NCBI RefSeq assembly: GCF_002179555.1
Contig: NZ_NHOU01000017.1
Coordinates: forward strand, 16,696-80,695
DNA from: Salinicola salarius
GTDB taxonomy: Bacteria; Pseudomonadota; Gammaproteobacteria; Pseudomonadales; Halomonadaceae
DNA length: 64,000 nucleotides
Direction: 5' to 3'
The notes under the pieces were generated by a model, which was not told where the DNA came from, ran no database searches, and was given only the letters and a program-made list of their open reading frames with translations. Numbering within the stretch: position 1 is the first letter of the stretch; every line of letters starts with the position of its first letter. Below are positions 53,105 through 62,055 of the stretch, piece after piece. Both the position numbers and the translations under genes were made by a program.

Positions 53105-55807
53105 ATGGCTGACCTCGAGATCTATCGCAACAAGCGAGACTTCTCGCGCTCGCCGGAGCCTCGCGGCAAACGCGGCAGGAAGCGGTCGCGATCGAGTTTC
53201 GTGATTCACAAGCATGACGCCAGCCGTCTGCACTACGACCTGCGGCTGGAAGAGGATGGCGTGCTGCGCAGCTGGGCGCTGCCCAAGGGGCCGAGCCTCG
53301 AACCGGGAGAGAAGCATCTGGCGGTGCAGGTCGAAGATCACCCGCTCGATTACGGCGATTTCGAAGGCGTGATCCCCGAAGGTTACGGCGCCGGTACCGT
53401 GATGATCTGGGATCGCGGCGAGTGGCGTGTCAACGGCAAGCACGACGACGGCCAGATCGATTTCGAACTCGACGGCGACAAGCTCAAGGGCGCCTGGACG
53501 CTCAAGCGCATGCGCGGCCGAAGTGGCGACGGCCAGCAGGGAAGCGGCAGGCAATGGCTGATGATCAAGCGCCACGACGATGGCGATGCCCACGTGCCCG
53601 ACAGCCTGGATGACGTCAGCGTGGCCTCGAATCGGCGCATGACGGAGATCGCCGAAGGGACGTCCGAATCCGCCTCTGCGAAGTGCGAATCCTCGTCATC
53701 AGCAACCTCGTCATCAACAAGCTCGGCATCGAAATCCTCGTCAACGAAGTCCTCATCATCAAAAACCTCATCGAAAACCGGGGGCAAACGCTCGAGCAGC
53801 GGTCGCAAGGCCAGCGCCATCAAGATCGATCCCGGTCAGGTCGAGGGTGCGCGGCAGGCGAGCTTCCCGGCCCAGCCCAAGGCGCAGCTGGCCACGCTGG
53901 TCGACGAGGCGCCGGCCGATGATGACTGGTTCCACGAGATCAAGTTCGATGGCTACCGCATTCTGGCGCAGCTCGACGGTGACAGGGTGCGCCTGCTGAC
54001 TCGCAACGGTCATGACTGGCGGGACCGCTTTCCCGAGATTGCCGAGGCGATCGAAGCCCTGCCGCTGGACAAGGCCCTGTTCGATGGCGAGGTCGTGGCG
54101 CTGCGACGCGACGGCGTCAGCGACTTCCGGCGTCTGCAGGGCGCGCTGAGCGAAGAGAAGACCGCCGGGCTGGTCTATCAGATCTTCGATCTGCGCTATC
54201 TCGACGGCCTCGGGTTCGAGGGCGTGACACTCGACGACGCGGCCCTGCGCGATCGCAAGGCGGTGCTGGCGCAGGTCTGCGAAGCCGTGGGAATCGGCAA
54301 CGGCGGCATGCTGCGCTATACCGATCATATCGAAGGGCAAGGCGAGGCGTTCTACGAACAGGCGAGCCGCCAGGGTCTGGAGGGAATCGTCTCCAAGCGT
54401 GCCGACTCCCCCTATCGCGGCCGCCGCAACCGGGACTGGCTGAAGACCAAGACCGAGCGCCAGGCCGAGTTCGTGGTCGGCGGCTACACCGATCCCCAGG
54501 GATCGCGCAACGGCTTCGGTTCGCTGCTGATCGGCGCCTACGACGACGCGGGCAAGCTGCGCTACTGCGGCCGGGTCGGGGCGGGGTTTTCCCACGCCCA
54601 GCTCGCCGAGTGGCAGCGCGACCTGGCTCGCTCGCCGCGCAAGACCTCGCCCTTCGTCGAGCGCGATATTCCCGATCTGGCCAGCAGCCACTGGGTCACG
54701 CCGAAGCGCGTGATCGATGTCAACTTCAGCGAATGGACCAACGATGGGCGCCTGCGCCACCCGCGCTTTCGCGGCGTGCGCGAGGACCGCGATCCCAAGG
54801 ACATTCGATTGAGCCAGCAGCAAGCCTCGGGGGCGACCATGACGGAACAGGCCAATGGCAATCATTCATCCGCAAAGACGAACGGCTCCGCAAAGGCGAG
54901 CGGCAGCGGTGACGTCAGGATCGAAGGCGTTCGGCTGACGCATCCGGACCGGGTGCTGTTCGAAGAGGAAGGAATCACCAAGCGGGCGCTCGCCGAATTC
55001 TATGCCGAGCAGGCCGGCTGGATCCTGCCCGGTCTCGCCGAGCGGCCCTTGACGCTGCTGCGCTGCCCCGGCGGTGTCGGCAAGGAGTGCTTCGTCCAGA
55101 AGCACCCCAGCGACACCATGCCGGACGACCTGCCGAGCGTGGCCATCGCCGAGAAGTCCGGCAGGCATGACTATCTCTACGTGCGTAGCGCGGCCGACCT
55201 GGTGGCGCTGGTCCAGATGGGGACCATCGAATTCCACCTCTGGAACAGCCGCGTCGACGACCTCGAACGCCCCGATCAGCTGGTGTTCGATCTCGACCCC
55301 GCGCCGGACTGCGAGTGGCAGGCGGTCATCGATGTCGCCGGCGAGCTGCGTCAGGCCCTGGCCGAGCTCGATCTCGTCGCGTTCCTGCGCACCACCGGCG
55401 GCAAGGGGCTGCATCTGGTGGTTCCGCTCAAGCCTCACGCCGATTGGGACATCGCCAAGGCGTTCGCCGAGGCGGTCTGCGAGCGCTGCGCCGACCGCCA
55501 TCCCGATCAGCTGACGCTCAACATGTCCAAGCAGGCCCGCCGCGGCAAGGTATTCCTCGACTACCTGCGCAACGGCCGGGGTGCCACGGCGGTGGCCTCC
55601 TATTCGGTCCGCGCCAGGCCCGGCGCACCGGTCGCCACACCGATCCGCTGGGATGAGCTCGGGCCGAAACTCAAGGCCGACCGATACACGCTGACCAACC
55701 TGCCGCGCCGGCTGGCCTCCCTCGAGCAGGACCCCTGGGCCGGGTTCGACGACGCCCGCGAACGGCTGACCAAGCAGCGCTGCCGCGATGCCGGAATGGA
55801 GGTCTGA
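53105..55807 (+). CDS. ligD: Multifunctional DNA ligase D (NHEJ)
   Basis: A 900-residue enzyme with the three domains in the order phosphoesterase-ligase-polymerase, as in Pseudomonas LigD. Phosphoesterase: H35-K-H37-D and H43-Y-D45-L. Ligase: E-I-K280-F-D-G-Y-R, the adenylated lysine, with later motifs to about 570. Polymerase/primase: G-G-K-G-L-H near 765-770 and catalytic D729-L-D731. Between the first two lies a 50-residue Ser/Lys-rich linker (about 187-238) that is compositionally unlike the rest. ATG 53105 has GGGAG upstream. It is followed without gap by a 30-codon ORF and two ku genes. It joins double-strand breaks with Ku. Confidence 0.95.
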   Translation: MADLEIYRNKRDFSRSPEPRGKRGRKRSRSSFVIHKHDASRLHYDLRLEEDGVLRSWALPKGPSLEPGEKHLAVQVEDHPLDYGDFEGVIPEGYGAGTVMIWDRGEWRVNGKHDDGQIDFELDGDKLKGAWTLKRMRGRSGDGQQGSGRQWLMIKRHDDGDAHVPDSLDDVSVASNRRMTEIAEGTSESASAKCESSSSATSSSTSSASKSSSTKSSSSKTSSKTGGKRSSSGRKASAIKIDPGQVEGARQASFPAQPKAQLATLVDEAPADDDWFHEIKFDGYRILAQLDGDRVRLLTRNGHDWRDRFPEIAEAIEALPLDKALFDGEVVALRRDGVSDFRRLQGALSEEKTAGLVYQIFDLRYLDGLGFEGVTLDDAALRDRKAVLAQVCEAVGIGNGGMLRYTDHIEGQGEAFYEQASRQGLEGIVSKRADSPYRGRRNRDWLKTKTERQAEFVVGGYTDPQGSRNGFGSLLIGAYDDAGKLRYCGRVGAGFSHAQLAEWQRDLARSPRKTSPFVERDIPDLASSHWVTPKRVIDVNFSEWTNDGRLRHPRFRGVREDRDPKDIRLSQQQASGATMTEQANGNHSSAKTNGSAKASGSGDVRIEGVRLTHPDRVLFEEEGITKRALAEFYAEQAGWILPGLAERPLTLLRCPGGVGKECFVQKHPSDTMPDDLPSVAIAEKSGRHDYLYVRSAADLVALVQMGTIEFHLWNSRVDDLERPDQLVFDLDPAPDCEWQAVIDVAGELRQALAELDLVAFLRTTGGKGLHLVVPLKPHADWDIAKAFAEAVCERCADRHPDQLTLNMSKQARRGKVFLDYLRNGRGATAVASYSVRARPGAPVATPIRWDELGPKLKADRYTLTNLPRRLASLEQDPWAGFDDARERLTKQRCRDAGMEV

Positions 55808-55879
55808 ATGTCTGACAGGAGGATGGCCGATATGTCCAAAGGGACGATGGCCGGCCTGTCCGAAGGAACGAGGGTCCCA
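55808..55879 (+). repeat. Three tandem 24-bp units after ligD
   Basis: Units at 55808-55831, 55832-55855 and 55856-55879 share the pattern ATGTC-N7-GGANGATGGCCG with divergence, and start on the base after the ligD stop. They are the only sequence between ligD and ku apart from the ku ribosome site. Confidence 0.85.
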
Positions 55880-55900
55880 ATGAGTGAGGAAACAGAATGA
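55808..55900 (+). CDS. Possible 30-residue coupling ORF made of 8-residue repeats
   Basis: The ATG follows the ligD TGA directly, and the TGA at 55898-55900 overlaps the ku ATG (ATGA). The frame is built from three 24-nt tandem units (55808-55831, 55832-55855, 55856-55879) encoding M-S-D-R-R-M-A-D, M-S-K-G-T-M-A-G and L-S-E-G-T-R-V-P, then M-S-E-E-T-E. It may only serve to carry ribosomes from ligD to ku. No known family. The repeat is certain; translation is inference. Confidence 0.4.
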   Translation: MSDRRMADMSKGTMAGLSEGTRVPMSEETE

Positions 55901-56673
55901 TGAGCGCTCGCGCGGTCTGGAAAGGCGTCATCGGTTTCGGCGGAGAGCGGGTGCCGGTGAAACTCTATACGGCGGTCAGCGACCGCAACGTCCATTTTCG
56001 GCTGCTCGACCGGCGTCGGCATCGCCCCGTTCATCAGGCGATGATCGAACCGCAGAGCGGCAAGACGGTATCGCGGGACGATCGGCACAAGGCGGTCGTC
56101 GACAAGCAGGATCGCATCCTGTTCGACGACGAGGAGCTGGACGAACTGACGCCGGCGCCCTCGCGGGATATCGAGGTGATGCACTTTCTCCCCCAGGGGA
56201 TGATCGACAACCAGTGGTATCAGCGCCCCTATTTCCTCGGGCCGGATGGAGATCAAGACACGTTCGACGCCTTTGCCGCCGCGCTTGCCGATAGCGGCCG
56301 GGAAGGGCTGGTCCACTGGGTAATGCGGCACAAGGCCTATGTCGGCGCGCTGCGCGACCACGACGGCCACCCGGTATTGATCACCTTGCGCCATCTCGAC
56401 GAGGTCGTCGACGCCGATGCCCTGGAACCGCCCGGCGGCGGCAAGCTGAACGACAGCGAAGTGAAGATGGCGACGGATCTGGTCGAGATGTATGCCGCCG
56501 ATTTCGAGCCGGAAACCTATCAGGACGAATACCGCCAACGGCTGGAGGCGCTGGTGGAAACCAAGCGCAGCGGCAAGCGGGTCAAGGTCAAGCATCGTCG
56601 TCGGCAGGAACCCACCGACGATATCGCCTCGTCACTCAAGGCCAGTCTGGCCCGGGAGCGCAAGCGTGCCTAA
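55897..56673 (+). CDS. ku: Ku protein (first of two)
   Basis: A 258-residue bacterial Ku, the size of a minimal Ku core with short tail. It starts A-R-A-V-W-K-G-V-I-G-F-G-G-E-R-V-P-V-K-L-Y-T-A, the N-terminal core strand, and ends in a basic tail (K-R-S-G-K-R-V-K-V-K-H-R-R-R). It binds DNA ends and recruits LigD. GAGG precedes the start. Its 3' end overlaps the second ku gene by 8 nt, so both are translated together. Confidence 0.93.
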   Translation: MMSARAVWKGVIGFGGERVPVKLYTAVSDRNVHFRLLDRRRHRPVHQAMIEPQSGKTVSRDDRHKAVVDKQDRILFDDEELDELTPAPSRDIEVMHFLPQGMIDNQWYQRPYFLGPDGDQDTFDAFAAALADSGREGLVHWVMRHKAYVGALRDHDGHPVLITLRHLDEVVDADALEPPGGGKLNDSEVKMATDLVEMYAADFEPETYQDEYRQRLEALVETKRSGKRVKVKHRRRQEPTDDIASSLKASLARERKRA

Positions 56674-57898
56674 GTCGGATAAGTCCAAGTCGAAAACATC
56701 GAAGTCGGAAACATCGAAGTCGGACAAGCAGCATCACCACGACAGCGGTTTTCGCGGTCCGCGACCGTTCTGGTCCGGCACCATCGCCTTCGGGCTGGTC
56801 AATCTGCCGGTCGGCCTCTACCCCGCCCAGCACGCGCGGGACATCACGCTGAAAGAGGTGGACGACAAGGGCAGGCCGCTGTCCCGGCGCTTCTTCAGCG
56901 AGTCCGGGCGCAAGCCGCTCAAGACCAGCGAGCTGGCGCGGGGCGTCGAAGTGGACGAGGACCGTTACGTGGTCGTCGAGGATCAGGAGATCGAGGATGC
57001 CACGCTCGAACATCGGCGCGAGATCGAACTGAGTCGCTTCGTCTCGCTGGATGAACTCGATCCGCTCTACTTCCGGCGCGCCTACTTTCTGGTGCCGGAC
57101 TCTCGTTCGGGCAACGGCAGTGGCGCGCTCAAGCCCTATCGGCTGCTGGCCGCGGCGATGGAGAACGCCAATCGGGCGGGCATCGCCACGCTGGTGATGC
57201 GCGGGCGGGAAGTGCTGGTGGCGATTGTGGCCGAGAACGGCATCCTGCGAGCGGAGGCGCTGCGCTTTCATGACGAATTGCGGACGCCGCAGAGCCTTGG
57301 CCTGGACGCGCCGGGGGACCCGGATGCGACACGCCAGCGGCAGATGCAGCGCGTCATGGACAAGCTCGAGGCGAAGCGCTTCGATCCCGATGAATTGATC
57401 GACCCGCATATCGAGGCGCTCAAGAAGCGGGTACGCCAGAAGCGCCGCCGCCACGAGGATATCGTGCCGATCGAATCTTCCCGCGCATCGGCGGACGATG
57501 ACGATGAGCAGGAGGGCGCCGAGGTCATCGATCTGATGCAGGTGCTCAAACGCAGCCTCAAGCGTGGCCGGGTCGAGCCCTCGCGCCAGCAGACGAATGA
57601 CCACAAGGAGAGAAGCGGGCGCAAGGGCAAGTCGAAAAGCGAGGGCAAATCGCAGGACGAGGACTCGTCGAAAAGCGAAGACACGCCCCGGAAAGCGGAA
57701 GGCCGGACCGGGAAGCCTCAGAAATCACGAGGCGAGCAGGCGAAGCCATCCGGCAACCGCAAGAAGATACCAACGAAAACCGAGCTCTCCTCGCTCACCC
57801 GTGAAGCCCTCTACGAACTGGCCCAGCAGCGCGACATCGCCGGGCGTAGCGGCATGAGCAAGGCGGAATTGATCGACGCGATAGGCCGCCACCGCTGA
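56666..57898 (+). CDS. ku: Ku protein (second, extended, with SAP-like C-terminus)
   Basis: A 410-residue Ku. A Lys/Ser-rich head (1-24) precedes the core (about 30-280: F-W-S-G-T-I-A-F-G-L-V-N-L-P-V at 35-49). A long basic, Lys/Ser-rich linker (about 310-375) leads to a SAP-like helix-turn-helix end (L-T-R-E-A-L-Y-E-L-A-Q-Q-R-D near 378-391), a DNA-binding motif seen in some Ku and Rho proteins. The GTG at 56666 overlaps the first ku stop. Two different Ku genes in one operon suggest a heterodimer or division of labour, as reported for rhizobial Ku paralogues. Confidence 0.92.
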   Translation: MPKSDKSKSKTSKSETSKSDKQHHHDSGFRGPRPFWSGTIAFGLVNLPVGLYPAQHARDITLKEVDDKGRPLSRRFFSESGRKPLKTSELARGVEVDEDRYVVVEDQEIEDATLEHRREIELSRFVSLDELDPLYFRRAYFLVPDSRSGNGSGALKPYRLLAAAMENANRAGIATLVMRGREVLVAIVAENGILRAEALRFHDELRTPQSLGLDAPGDPDATRQRQMQRVMDKLEAKRFDPDELIDPHIEALKKRVRQKRRRHEDIVPIESSRASADDDDEQEGAEVIDLMQVLKRSLKRGRVEPSRQQTNDHKERSGRKGKSKSEGKSQDEDSSKSEDTPRKAEGRTGKPQKSRGEQAKPSGNRKKIPTKTELSSLTREALYELAQQRDIAGRSGMSKAELIDAIGRHR

Positions 57899-57930
57899 AG
57901 TAAGGCGGTGGCGCTACCTGACGCAGCCTT

Positions 57931-58030
57931 CCATCCGGCTATTCGGATATCCATCCAGCCATCCAACTATCCAGCCATCCAACTATCCAGCCATTCAGCT
58001 ATTCGGCTTTCCAGCCATTCGGCTCTCAGC
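57931..58030 (+). repeat. Degenerate 16-bp tandem array after ku
   Basis: Two exact units CCATCCAACTATCCAG (57959-57974, 57975-57990) are flanked by variants such as CCATCCGGCTATTCGG (57931-57946), CCATTCAGCTATTCGG (57991-58006) and CCATTCGGCTCTCAGC (58015-58030). It starts 32 nt after the ku stop. The remaining gap to 58431 is AT-rich with no further gene seen. Confidence 0.9.
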
Positions 58031-58431
58031 CAGCGCGACTCATCGAAAATAGGGATCGTTACAGACTTGGAATTATACGGTCGTTCGGTTTTGTAGGATA
58101 AAAGTACCAGAAATTCCATACTCATCCTGGGTCGACAACGGGCATTGGTGAATTGGATGAGGCATCAATGGAAAAGAAAGTTACTTTGTTTTTAAGTATA
58201 TGTTTCTAAAAACTTTTTGAAAAACAAAAAGACGGGTCGATTAGGTTTGGCCGGTAGAATTATCGGTGGATGACCCTGCCTTCAGGTTCTAAATAAAATT
58301 AAGTTTATTTGTACAGCGCCGATAGTGCCTCTGGCGGCAATAAGCGAATCCTTATTGAGGGAATTCCGTTTGCCGAGACCCGTTCCACTTGCCCGAACGC
58401 ATCGAGCCAAGGGCACTCATCGGACTTCGCC

Positions 58432-60126
58432 ATGCTGCTACTGAATCGAAGCGTCAAACTCCGCCTGGCCGCGAGCCTGGGCGCCTGTATCGTCATGCTG
58501 TTCATCATCGGGGTCGTCGGGCTGCTCTGTCTGAGCGACAACAATGCCGCCCTCGAACGGACCTATGAAGGGAACGTGTTGACCCTGAAGGATCTCAGCC
58601 GCATCGATCGAGCCCTGCTCGGCAATCGGGTCAAGATCACCGCGGAGCAGCGTGACCGAAACCCGGAGTCCGCCCGCGTGACGCAGCAGGAGGTCGCGGA
58701 TAACGACGCCGTCATCGATGCCGCCTGGGAAGACTACTATCCCCAACGTCTCAACGGCCCGCAGGAGCGGGAGATGGCGGACGCCTTCATCACCGCGCTG
58801 ACCCGCTTGCGGGCTACCATCGCCGAGCTCAACACGGCGATGATCGGCAACGACTTCGACCGAGCCCGCGTCATCGCGACGACGACGCTGCGCCAGCAGT
58901 ACCCCGAGGCGCTGGACGCCATCCAGACGCTGATCGACCGCAACAGCGCGCAGGCGGCCGAGGCGTACGAGAGCGCGGTCGCCGAATACGAATGGGGGCG
59001 CAATATCATCATCGGCACCATGCTCGGATCGCTTGTGCTAAGCGTGGCGATGGCCCTGTGGCTGATCCGCGGCATCATGGCGCCGCTGGGCAAGGCGCAG
59101 GCACTCGCCAATGCCATGGCTCGCGGCAGGCTCGACAACGACATCGAGATCACCAGCAAGGATGAATTCGGCGTGATGCTGCGCTCGCTCCAGGCCATGG
59201 AGAGCCAGTTCTCCAGGATCGTCATGAGCGTGCGTGACAACGCCGAATCCGTCAGCGTCGCGGCGGACGAAATTGCCCAGGGCACCGACGATCTCAGCCG
59301 TCGCACCCAGGAGCAGGCGGCAAGCCTCGAGCAGACGGCGGCCTCGATGGACGAGATCACCTCCACCGTGCGCCTGAACGCGGAGAACGCCGCCGAAGCC
59401 GATAGGCTCGTGCATGATGTCAGCCATCGGGCCAATGTCGGGGGCGAGGTCGCCGGGCAGGCGATCAAGGCGATGGAAGGGATCAATGCGTCGAGTCGCA
59501 AGATCGCCGGTATCGTCGGCTTGATCGACGAGATCGCCTTCCAGACCAATCTGCTGGCGCTGAATGCGGCGGTGGAAGCGGCTCGTGCCGGTGAGCAGGG
59601 CCGCGGCTTCGCCGTGGTGGCCAGCGAAGTGCGCAACCTTGCCGGGCGCAGTGCCGAGGCCGCCAGGGAGATCAAGCAGCTGGTGGAAGAGAGCATCGGC
59701 CAGGTGAATGCCGGCAGTGAACTGGTCAACCGGGCGGGTCGGGCGCTGGAAGAGATCGTCGGGGGCGTCGAACGCGTGACCGCCCTGGTCGGGGAAATCG
59801 CGGTAGCCAGTCGCGAGCAGTCTCAGGGTATCGAGCAGATCAATACCGCGGTGTCGCAGATGGATAGCGTGACCCAGCAGAACGCGAACCTGGTGGAAGA
59901 ATCCAGCGCGGCGGGGCGTTCGCTGCAGAGCCAGGCCGGCGCCCTGTTGAAAGAGATGTCGTTCTTCAAGGGCGCCGCTGCCGCTACTGCCCGGATCGCT
60001 CCGTTGGCTTCGGCGCCATCGCTGGCCGCGGCCGATCGAGGCGCTAAACGACCGGTTACGCGGCAACGGTCGGCCTCCAGCGCACGTGATCGGGAAGACG
60101 CCGTCGAAGAGTGGAGCGCGTTCTGA
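58432..60126 (+). CDS. Methyl-accepting chemotaxis protein
   Basis: A 564-residue Tar-like receptor: helix 1 (about 10-33), a four-helix-bundle periplasmic domain (about 34-190), helix 2 (about 192-212), HAMP (about 213-265) and a long cytoplasmic coiled coil with the invariant [22 protein letters not shown] hairpin near 364-385. The C-terminus E-E-W-S-A-F resembles the x-W-x-x-F CheR-docking pentapeptide. The ATG at 58432 gives the family N-terminus; the ribosome site is poor. No che genes are near, so it is an orphan receptor. Ligand is unknown. Confidence 0.92.
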   Translation: MLLLNRSVKLRLAASLGACIVMLFIIGVVGLLCLSDNNAALERTYEGNVLTLKDLSRIDRALLGNRVKITAEQRDRNPESARVTQQEVADNDAVIDAAWEDYYPQRLNGPQEREMADAFITALTRLRATIAELNTAMIGNDFDRARVIATTTLRQQYPEALDAIQTLIDRNSAQAAEAYESAVAEYEWGRNIIIGTMLGSLVLSVAMALWLIRGIMAPLGKAQALANAMARGRLDNDIEITSKDEFGVMLRSLQAMESQFSRIVMSVRDNAESVSVAADEIAQGTDDLSRRTQEQAASLEQTAASMDEITSTVRLNAENAAEADRLVHDVSHRANVGGEVAGQAIKAMEGINASSRKIAGIVGLIDEIAFQTNLLALNAAVEAARAGEQGRGFAVVASEVRNLAGRSAEAAREIKQLVEESIGQVNAGSELVNRAGRALEEIVGGVERVTALVGEIAVASREQSQGIEQINTAVSQMDSVTQQNANLVEESSAAGRSLQSQAGALLKEMSFFKGAAAATARIAPLASAPSLAAADRGAKRPVTRQRSASSARDREDAVEEWSAF

Positions 60127-60277
60127 CGCCGTGCGAGTCGGTCAAGGCGCCGGACGCGCAAAAACGAGGCGTGATCGCAGCGACGAGTCGGGGTTTTATC
60201 CATACCGAGATAGGACTTTAGCAACAACGAATTAAAGGCTAAACCACGCTTTTGTCGTCACTTTATCGGGCAGGCAA

Positions 60278-60349
60278 CGGGCTAGACTGTGCCCGGTTTC
60301 GATTCCTGCGAAACACACTTGGCCCCGACACTGTTCGGGGCCTTTTTTT
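60278..60349 (+). ncRNA. Candidate small structured RNA
   Basis: Three successive hairpins, CGGGC-N8-GCCCG (60278-60295), GTTTCG-N7-CGAAAC (60296-60314) and a terminator stem (60321-60342) with seven T, lie 150 nt after the chemoreceptor stop. The terminator belongs either to the receptor or to a short independent RNA. No match to a known family is recalled. Confidence 0.35.
60321..60349 (+). terminator. Intrinsic terminator
   Basis: Stem GGCCCCGA / TCGGGGCC, loop CACTGT and seven T (60343-60349). Confidence 0.95.
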
Positions 60350-60379
60350 GGAAGCCGGGCGGGACGGGGCAGCCGGGAC

Positions 60380-60856
60380 TCATGCCCGGAGCCAGCCGTA
60401 GAGCAGCTTGTAGAAGGTTTCTTCGGTCAGCGGCTCATACTTGGATAGATCGCGCTTCTGACCGAACTGCAGGTCGGCGAAGTAGTACTCGCCCTCGGAT
60501 TCGATGATCTCCTTGATGTCGTCCTCGTCCGAGGAGGCGAACAGGAGTATCCGGTTGCCATGGAGATACTGCTCTTCCGGCTCGACATGCAGCTTGCAGC
60601 TGCCGAACGAAACGGTCTGCTCCTGAAGCGTTATCTGGAACGTCTCGTCGAATTTCTCGAGCGTATGCGCGGTATCATCATAATGAATCTTGACGCCGTC
60701 GATCTCCAGCGCGGCTACCCATCCCTCGATATGGCTCTGCAGCGCGCGTAGCTGTTCCTTGCAGGTATCCAGCTGCTGCTCGAAATCCGCCAATCGCTGC
60801 TGACAGTGGCGGATTTCCTCGTTGATATGGTGCTTCAGCTGCGTGATGTCGACCAT
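60380..60856 (-). CDS. Unknown coiled-coil-start protein, 158 residues
   Basis: Not recognised. The first 45 residues form a heptad-like helix (L-K-H-H-I-N-E-E-I-R-H-C-Q-Q-R-L-A-D-F-E-Q-Q-L) with cysteines at 18 and 31, followed by a mixed alpha/beta domain rich in acidic residues (S-S-D-E-D-D-I-K-E-I-I near 108-118). There is no signal or membrane segment; it is probably cytosolic. GAGGGGG precedes the ATG. It is monocistronic, between a forward terminator and a reverse terminator. Confidence 0.72.
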   Translation of the reverse strand: MVDITQLKHHINEEIRHCQQRLADFEQQLDTCKEQLRALQSHIEGWVAALEIDGVKIHYDDTAHTLEKFDETFQITLQEQTVSFGSCKLHVEPEEQYLHGNRILLFASSDEDDIKEIIESEGEYYFADLQFGQKRDLSKYEPLTEETFYKLLYGWLRA

Positions 60857-60914
60857 GGCGCCCCCTCACCTCAAGCTCATGCGGTTTCGATTCATGATAG
60901 TTCGCCAGAAACAA

Positions 60915-60940
60915 AAAACCGCCTGAATGCAGGCGGTTTT
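60915..60940 (-). terminator. Intrinsic terminator of the zinc-ribbon operon
   Basis: Stem AAAACCGCCT / AGGCGGTTTT with a 6-nt loop. Read on the minus strand it is followed by a T-run, 19 nt after the 64-residue gene. Confidence 0.85.
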
Positions 60941-60958
60941 GAGAAACGGTGATGCAGA

Positions 60959-61153
60959 TCAGGCTGCGACTGGGCGATCGATCGACCGCGTTCTCTGTAT
61001 CGCGCTCAGCGCCTTCTCCAGATCCAATGTCTTGCACTTGAACGCACTGCAATTGGCGCAGCGCACGTTGGTGCCTTCCTGACTATTGATCGGCAGATAG
61101 AACTGCTCATGGCCGCAAATCGAACAGCTGAGGTCCAGCGTCACTCTGATCAT
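60959..61153 (-). CDS. Small zinc-ribbon protein, 64 residues
   Basis: Two cysteine pairs, C-S-I-C near 10-13 and C-A-N-C near 32-35, form a zinc-ribbon-like knuckle. The rest is short and polar. Its ATG overlaps the stop of the upstream 81-residue zinc-ribbon gene (ATGA), so the two are coupled. No family name is recalled; possible roles are RNA/DNA binding or redox sensing. GAGGG precedes the start. An intrinsic terminator follows. Confidence 0.72.
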   Translation of the reverse strand: MIRVTLDLSCSICGHEQFYLPINSQEGTNVRCANCSAFKCKTLDLEKALSAIQRTRSIDRPVAA

Positions 61154-61395
61154 GCCGTGGCCCTCAGGTAATGATCGTTGAGGGGGCGGCTCTCGCGTGC
61201 CATCTTGAGGGTCAGACTGCGGCACTGGTTGAGAATCTGCACTGAGTAGTTGGGCGACTGGGAATCCGCCCAATGACCTACGGTGTCGAGAAACTCTCCG
61301 CATTCCGTGCAACTGATCTCGTCCCACTCTTCATGAATCTCGAGGGGAACCGATTGAGCGTTACCGCAGCGGGTGCATGAAATGGCGTCTTTCAC
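61150..61395 (-). CDS. Small zinc-ribbon protein, 81 residues
   Basis: C-T-R-C near 7-10 and C-T-E-C near 29-32 make a zinc-ribbon in the first half; the second half is helical and basic (R-S-L-T-L-K-M-A-R-E-S-R). It starts at GTG with an excellent AAGGAGG site. First gene of a two-gene operon of tiny Cys4 proteins, both with the same C-x-x-C spacing, which suggests an old duplication. Function unknown. Confidence 0.72.
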   Translation of the reverse strand: MKDAISCTRCGNAQSVPLEIHEEWDEISCTECGEFLDTVGHWADSQSPNYSVQILNQCRSLTLKMARESRPLNDHYLRATA

Positions 61396-61443
61396 GATCA
61401 GCCCTCCTTGGCTTTAAGTTGGTTTCTGGCTCACCAGAAATTT

Positions 61444-61513
61444 GTGGCAATCCTTGCCGCATACTGCTGGGGCATCCTTGCCCGGTACTGACCGGCTCTC
61501 CTTGCCGGCTGAC
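61444..61513. repeat. Degenerate 21-25 bp tandem units
   Basis: Three units (61444-61468, 61469-61492, 61493-61513) share TCCTTGCC and TACTG or CTG. Each can form a short GGC/GCC hairpin. It lies about 50-120 nt upstream of the zinc-ribbon operon. Confidence 0.65.
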
Positions 61514-61764
61514 GAATTCATGCTGGCATAGCCCCCAGTGCTGTACAAGTGTTGTACGAATCGGAGATTTGGACAACCCTATCCCAGGTTAAGTATTAAA
61601 GGGTAAGTTGCTGAATTTATTATATAAAATGATAAGCATTATTTTGAAAACTTTTGTAACTTTAATTTGCTCTCTGCAATTATGCCATCTGTAGACCTGA
61701 CCGAAGGCCCTCTCGGCAAGGGTGTCGACCGCTGTTAACTTTCTGTCATCTACCGGCCTCATAC

Positions 61765-61883
61765 TGCAGGTGCGATGCCAGGAAGGCGTCGTCACGACAG
61801 GGACGCGCAGAGCGGGAAGCTCGGTTCAGCATCAGGGACGAAGCGTCGGACCAGCGCTCAGCCGTGAGGCTTGGCGCTTTTTT
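61765..61883 (+). ncRNA. Second CsrB/RsmY-Z-like regulatory sRNA
   Basis: Within about 110 nt there are GGA-loop hairpins GATGCC-AGGAA-GGCGTC (61774-61790) and GAGC-GGGAA-GCTC (61810-61822), plus exposed ACAGGGAC (61797-61804) and TCAGGGAC (61832-61839), closing with an intrinsic terminator. CATACT at 61760-61765 could be the -10. Size and design fit RsmY/RsmZ. It differs in sequence from the 45.6-kb RNA, so the window would hold two members of a redundant CsrA-titrating set. The remaining gap 61396-61764 holds no gene. Confidence 0.75.
61853..61883 (+). terminator. Intrinsic terminator of the second sRNA
   Basis: AGCGCTCAGCC / GGCTTGGCGCT stem with one mismatch, GTGA loop and six T (61878-61883). 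Confidence 0.85.
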
Positions 61884-62055
61884 ATGTCTCGGGCGGCGCT
61901 TTCCGCTGGCTCGAGTTCACCGAGCGGAACTCCGCTTTCGCTCGATCGTCTCGCCGCGAGTGCCGGGAAAGAGGCGATTGCCACATTCTCTACTGAACGT
62001 CCGTGCGTCAGGGCCGCTATGCTTAGTGCACATCTCCTTTCGAGTCGGAATCTTC

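Noticed and set aside
61864..62055. N-terminal extension of the AI-2E permease
   Set aside because: It begins in the loop of the sRNA terminator and encodes a basic non-homologous stretch.
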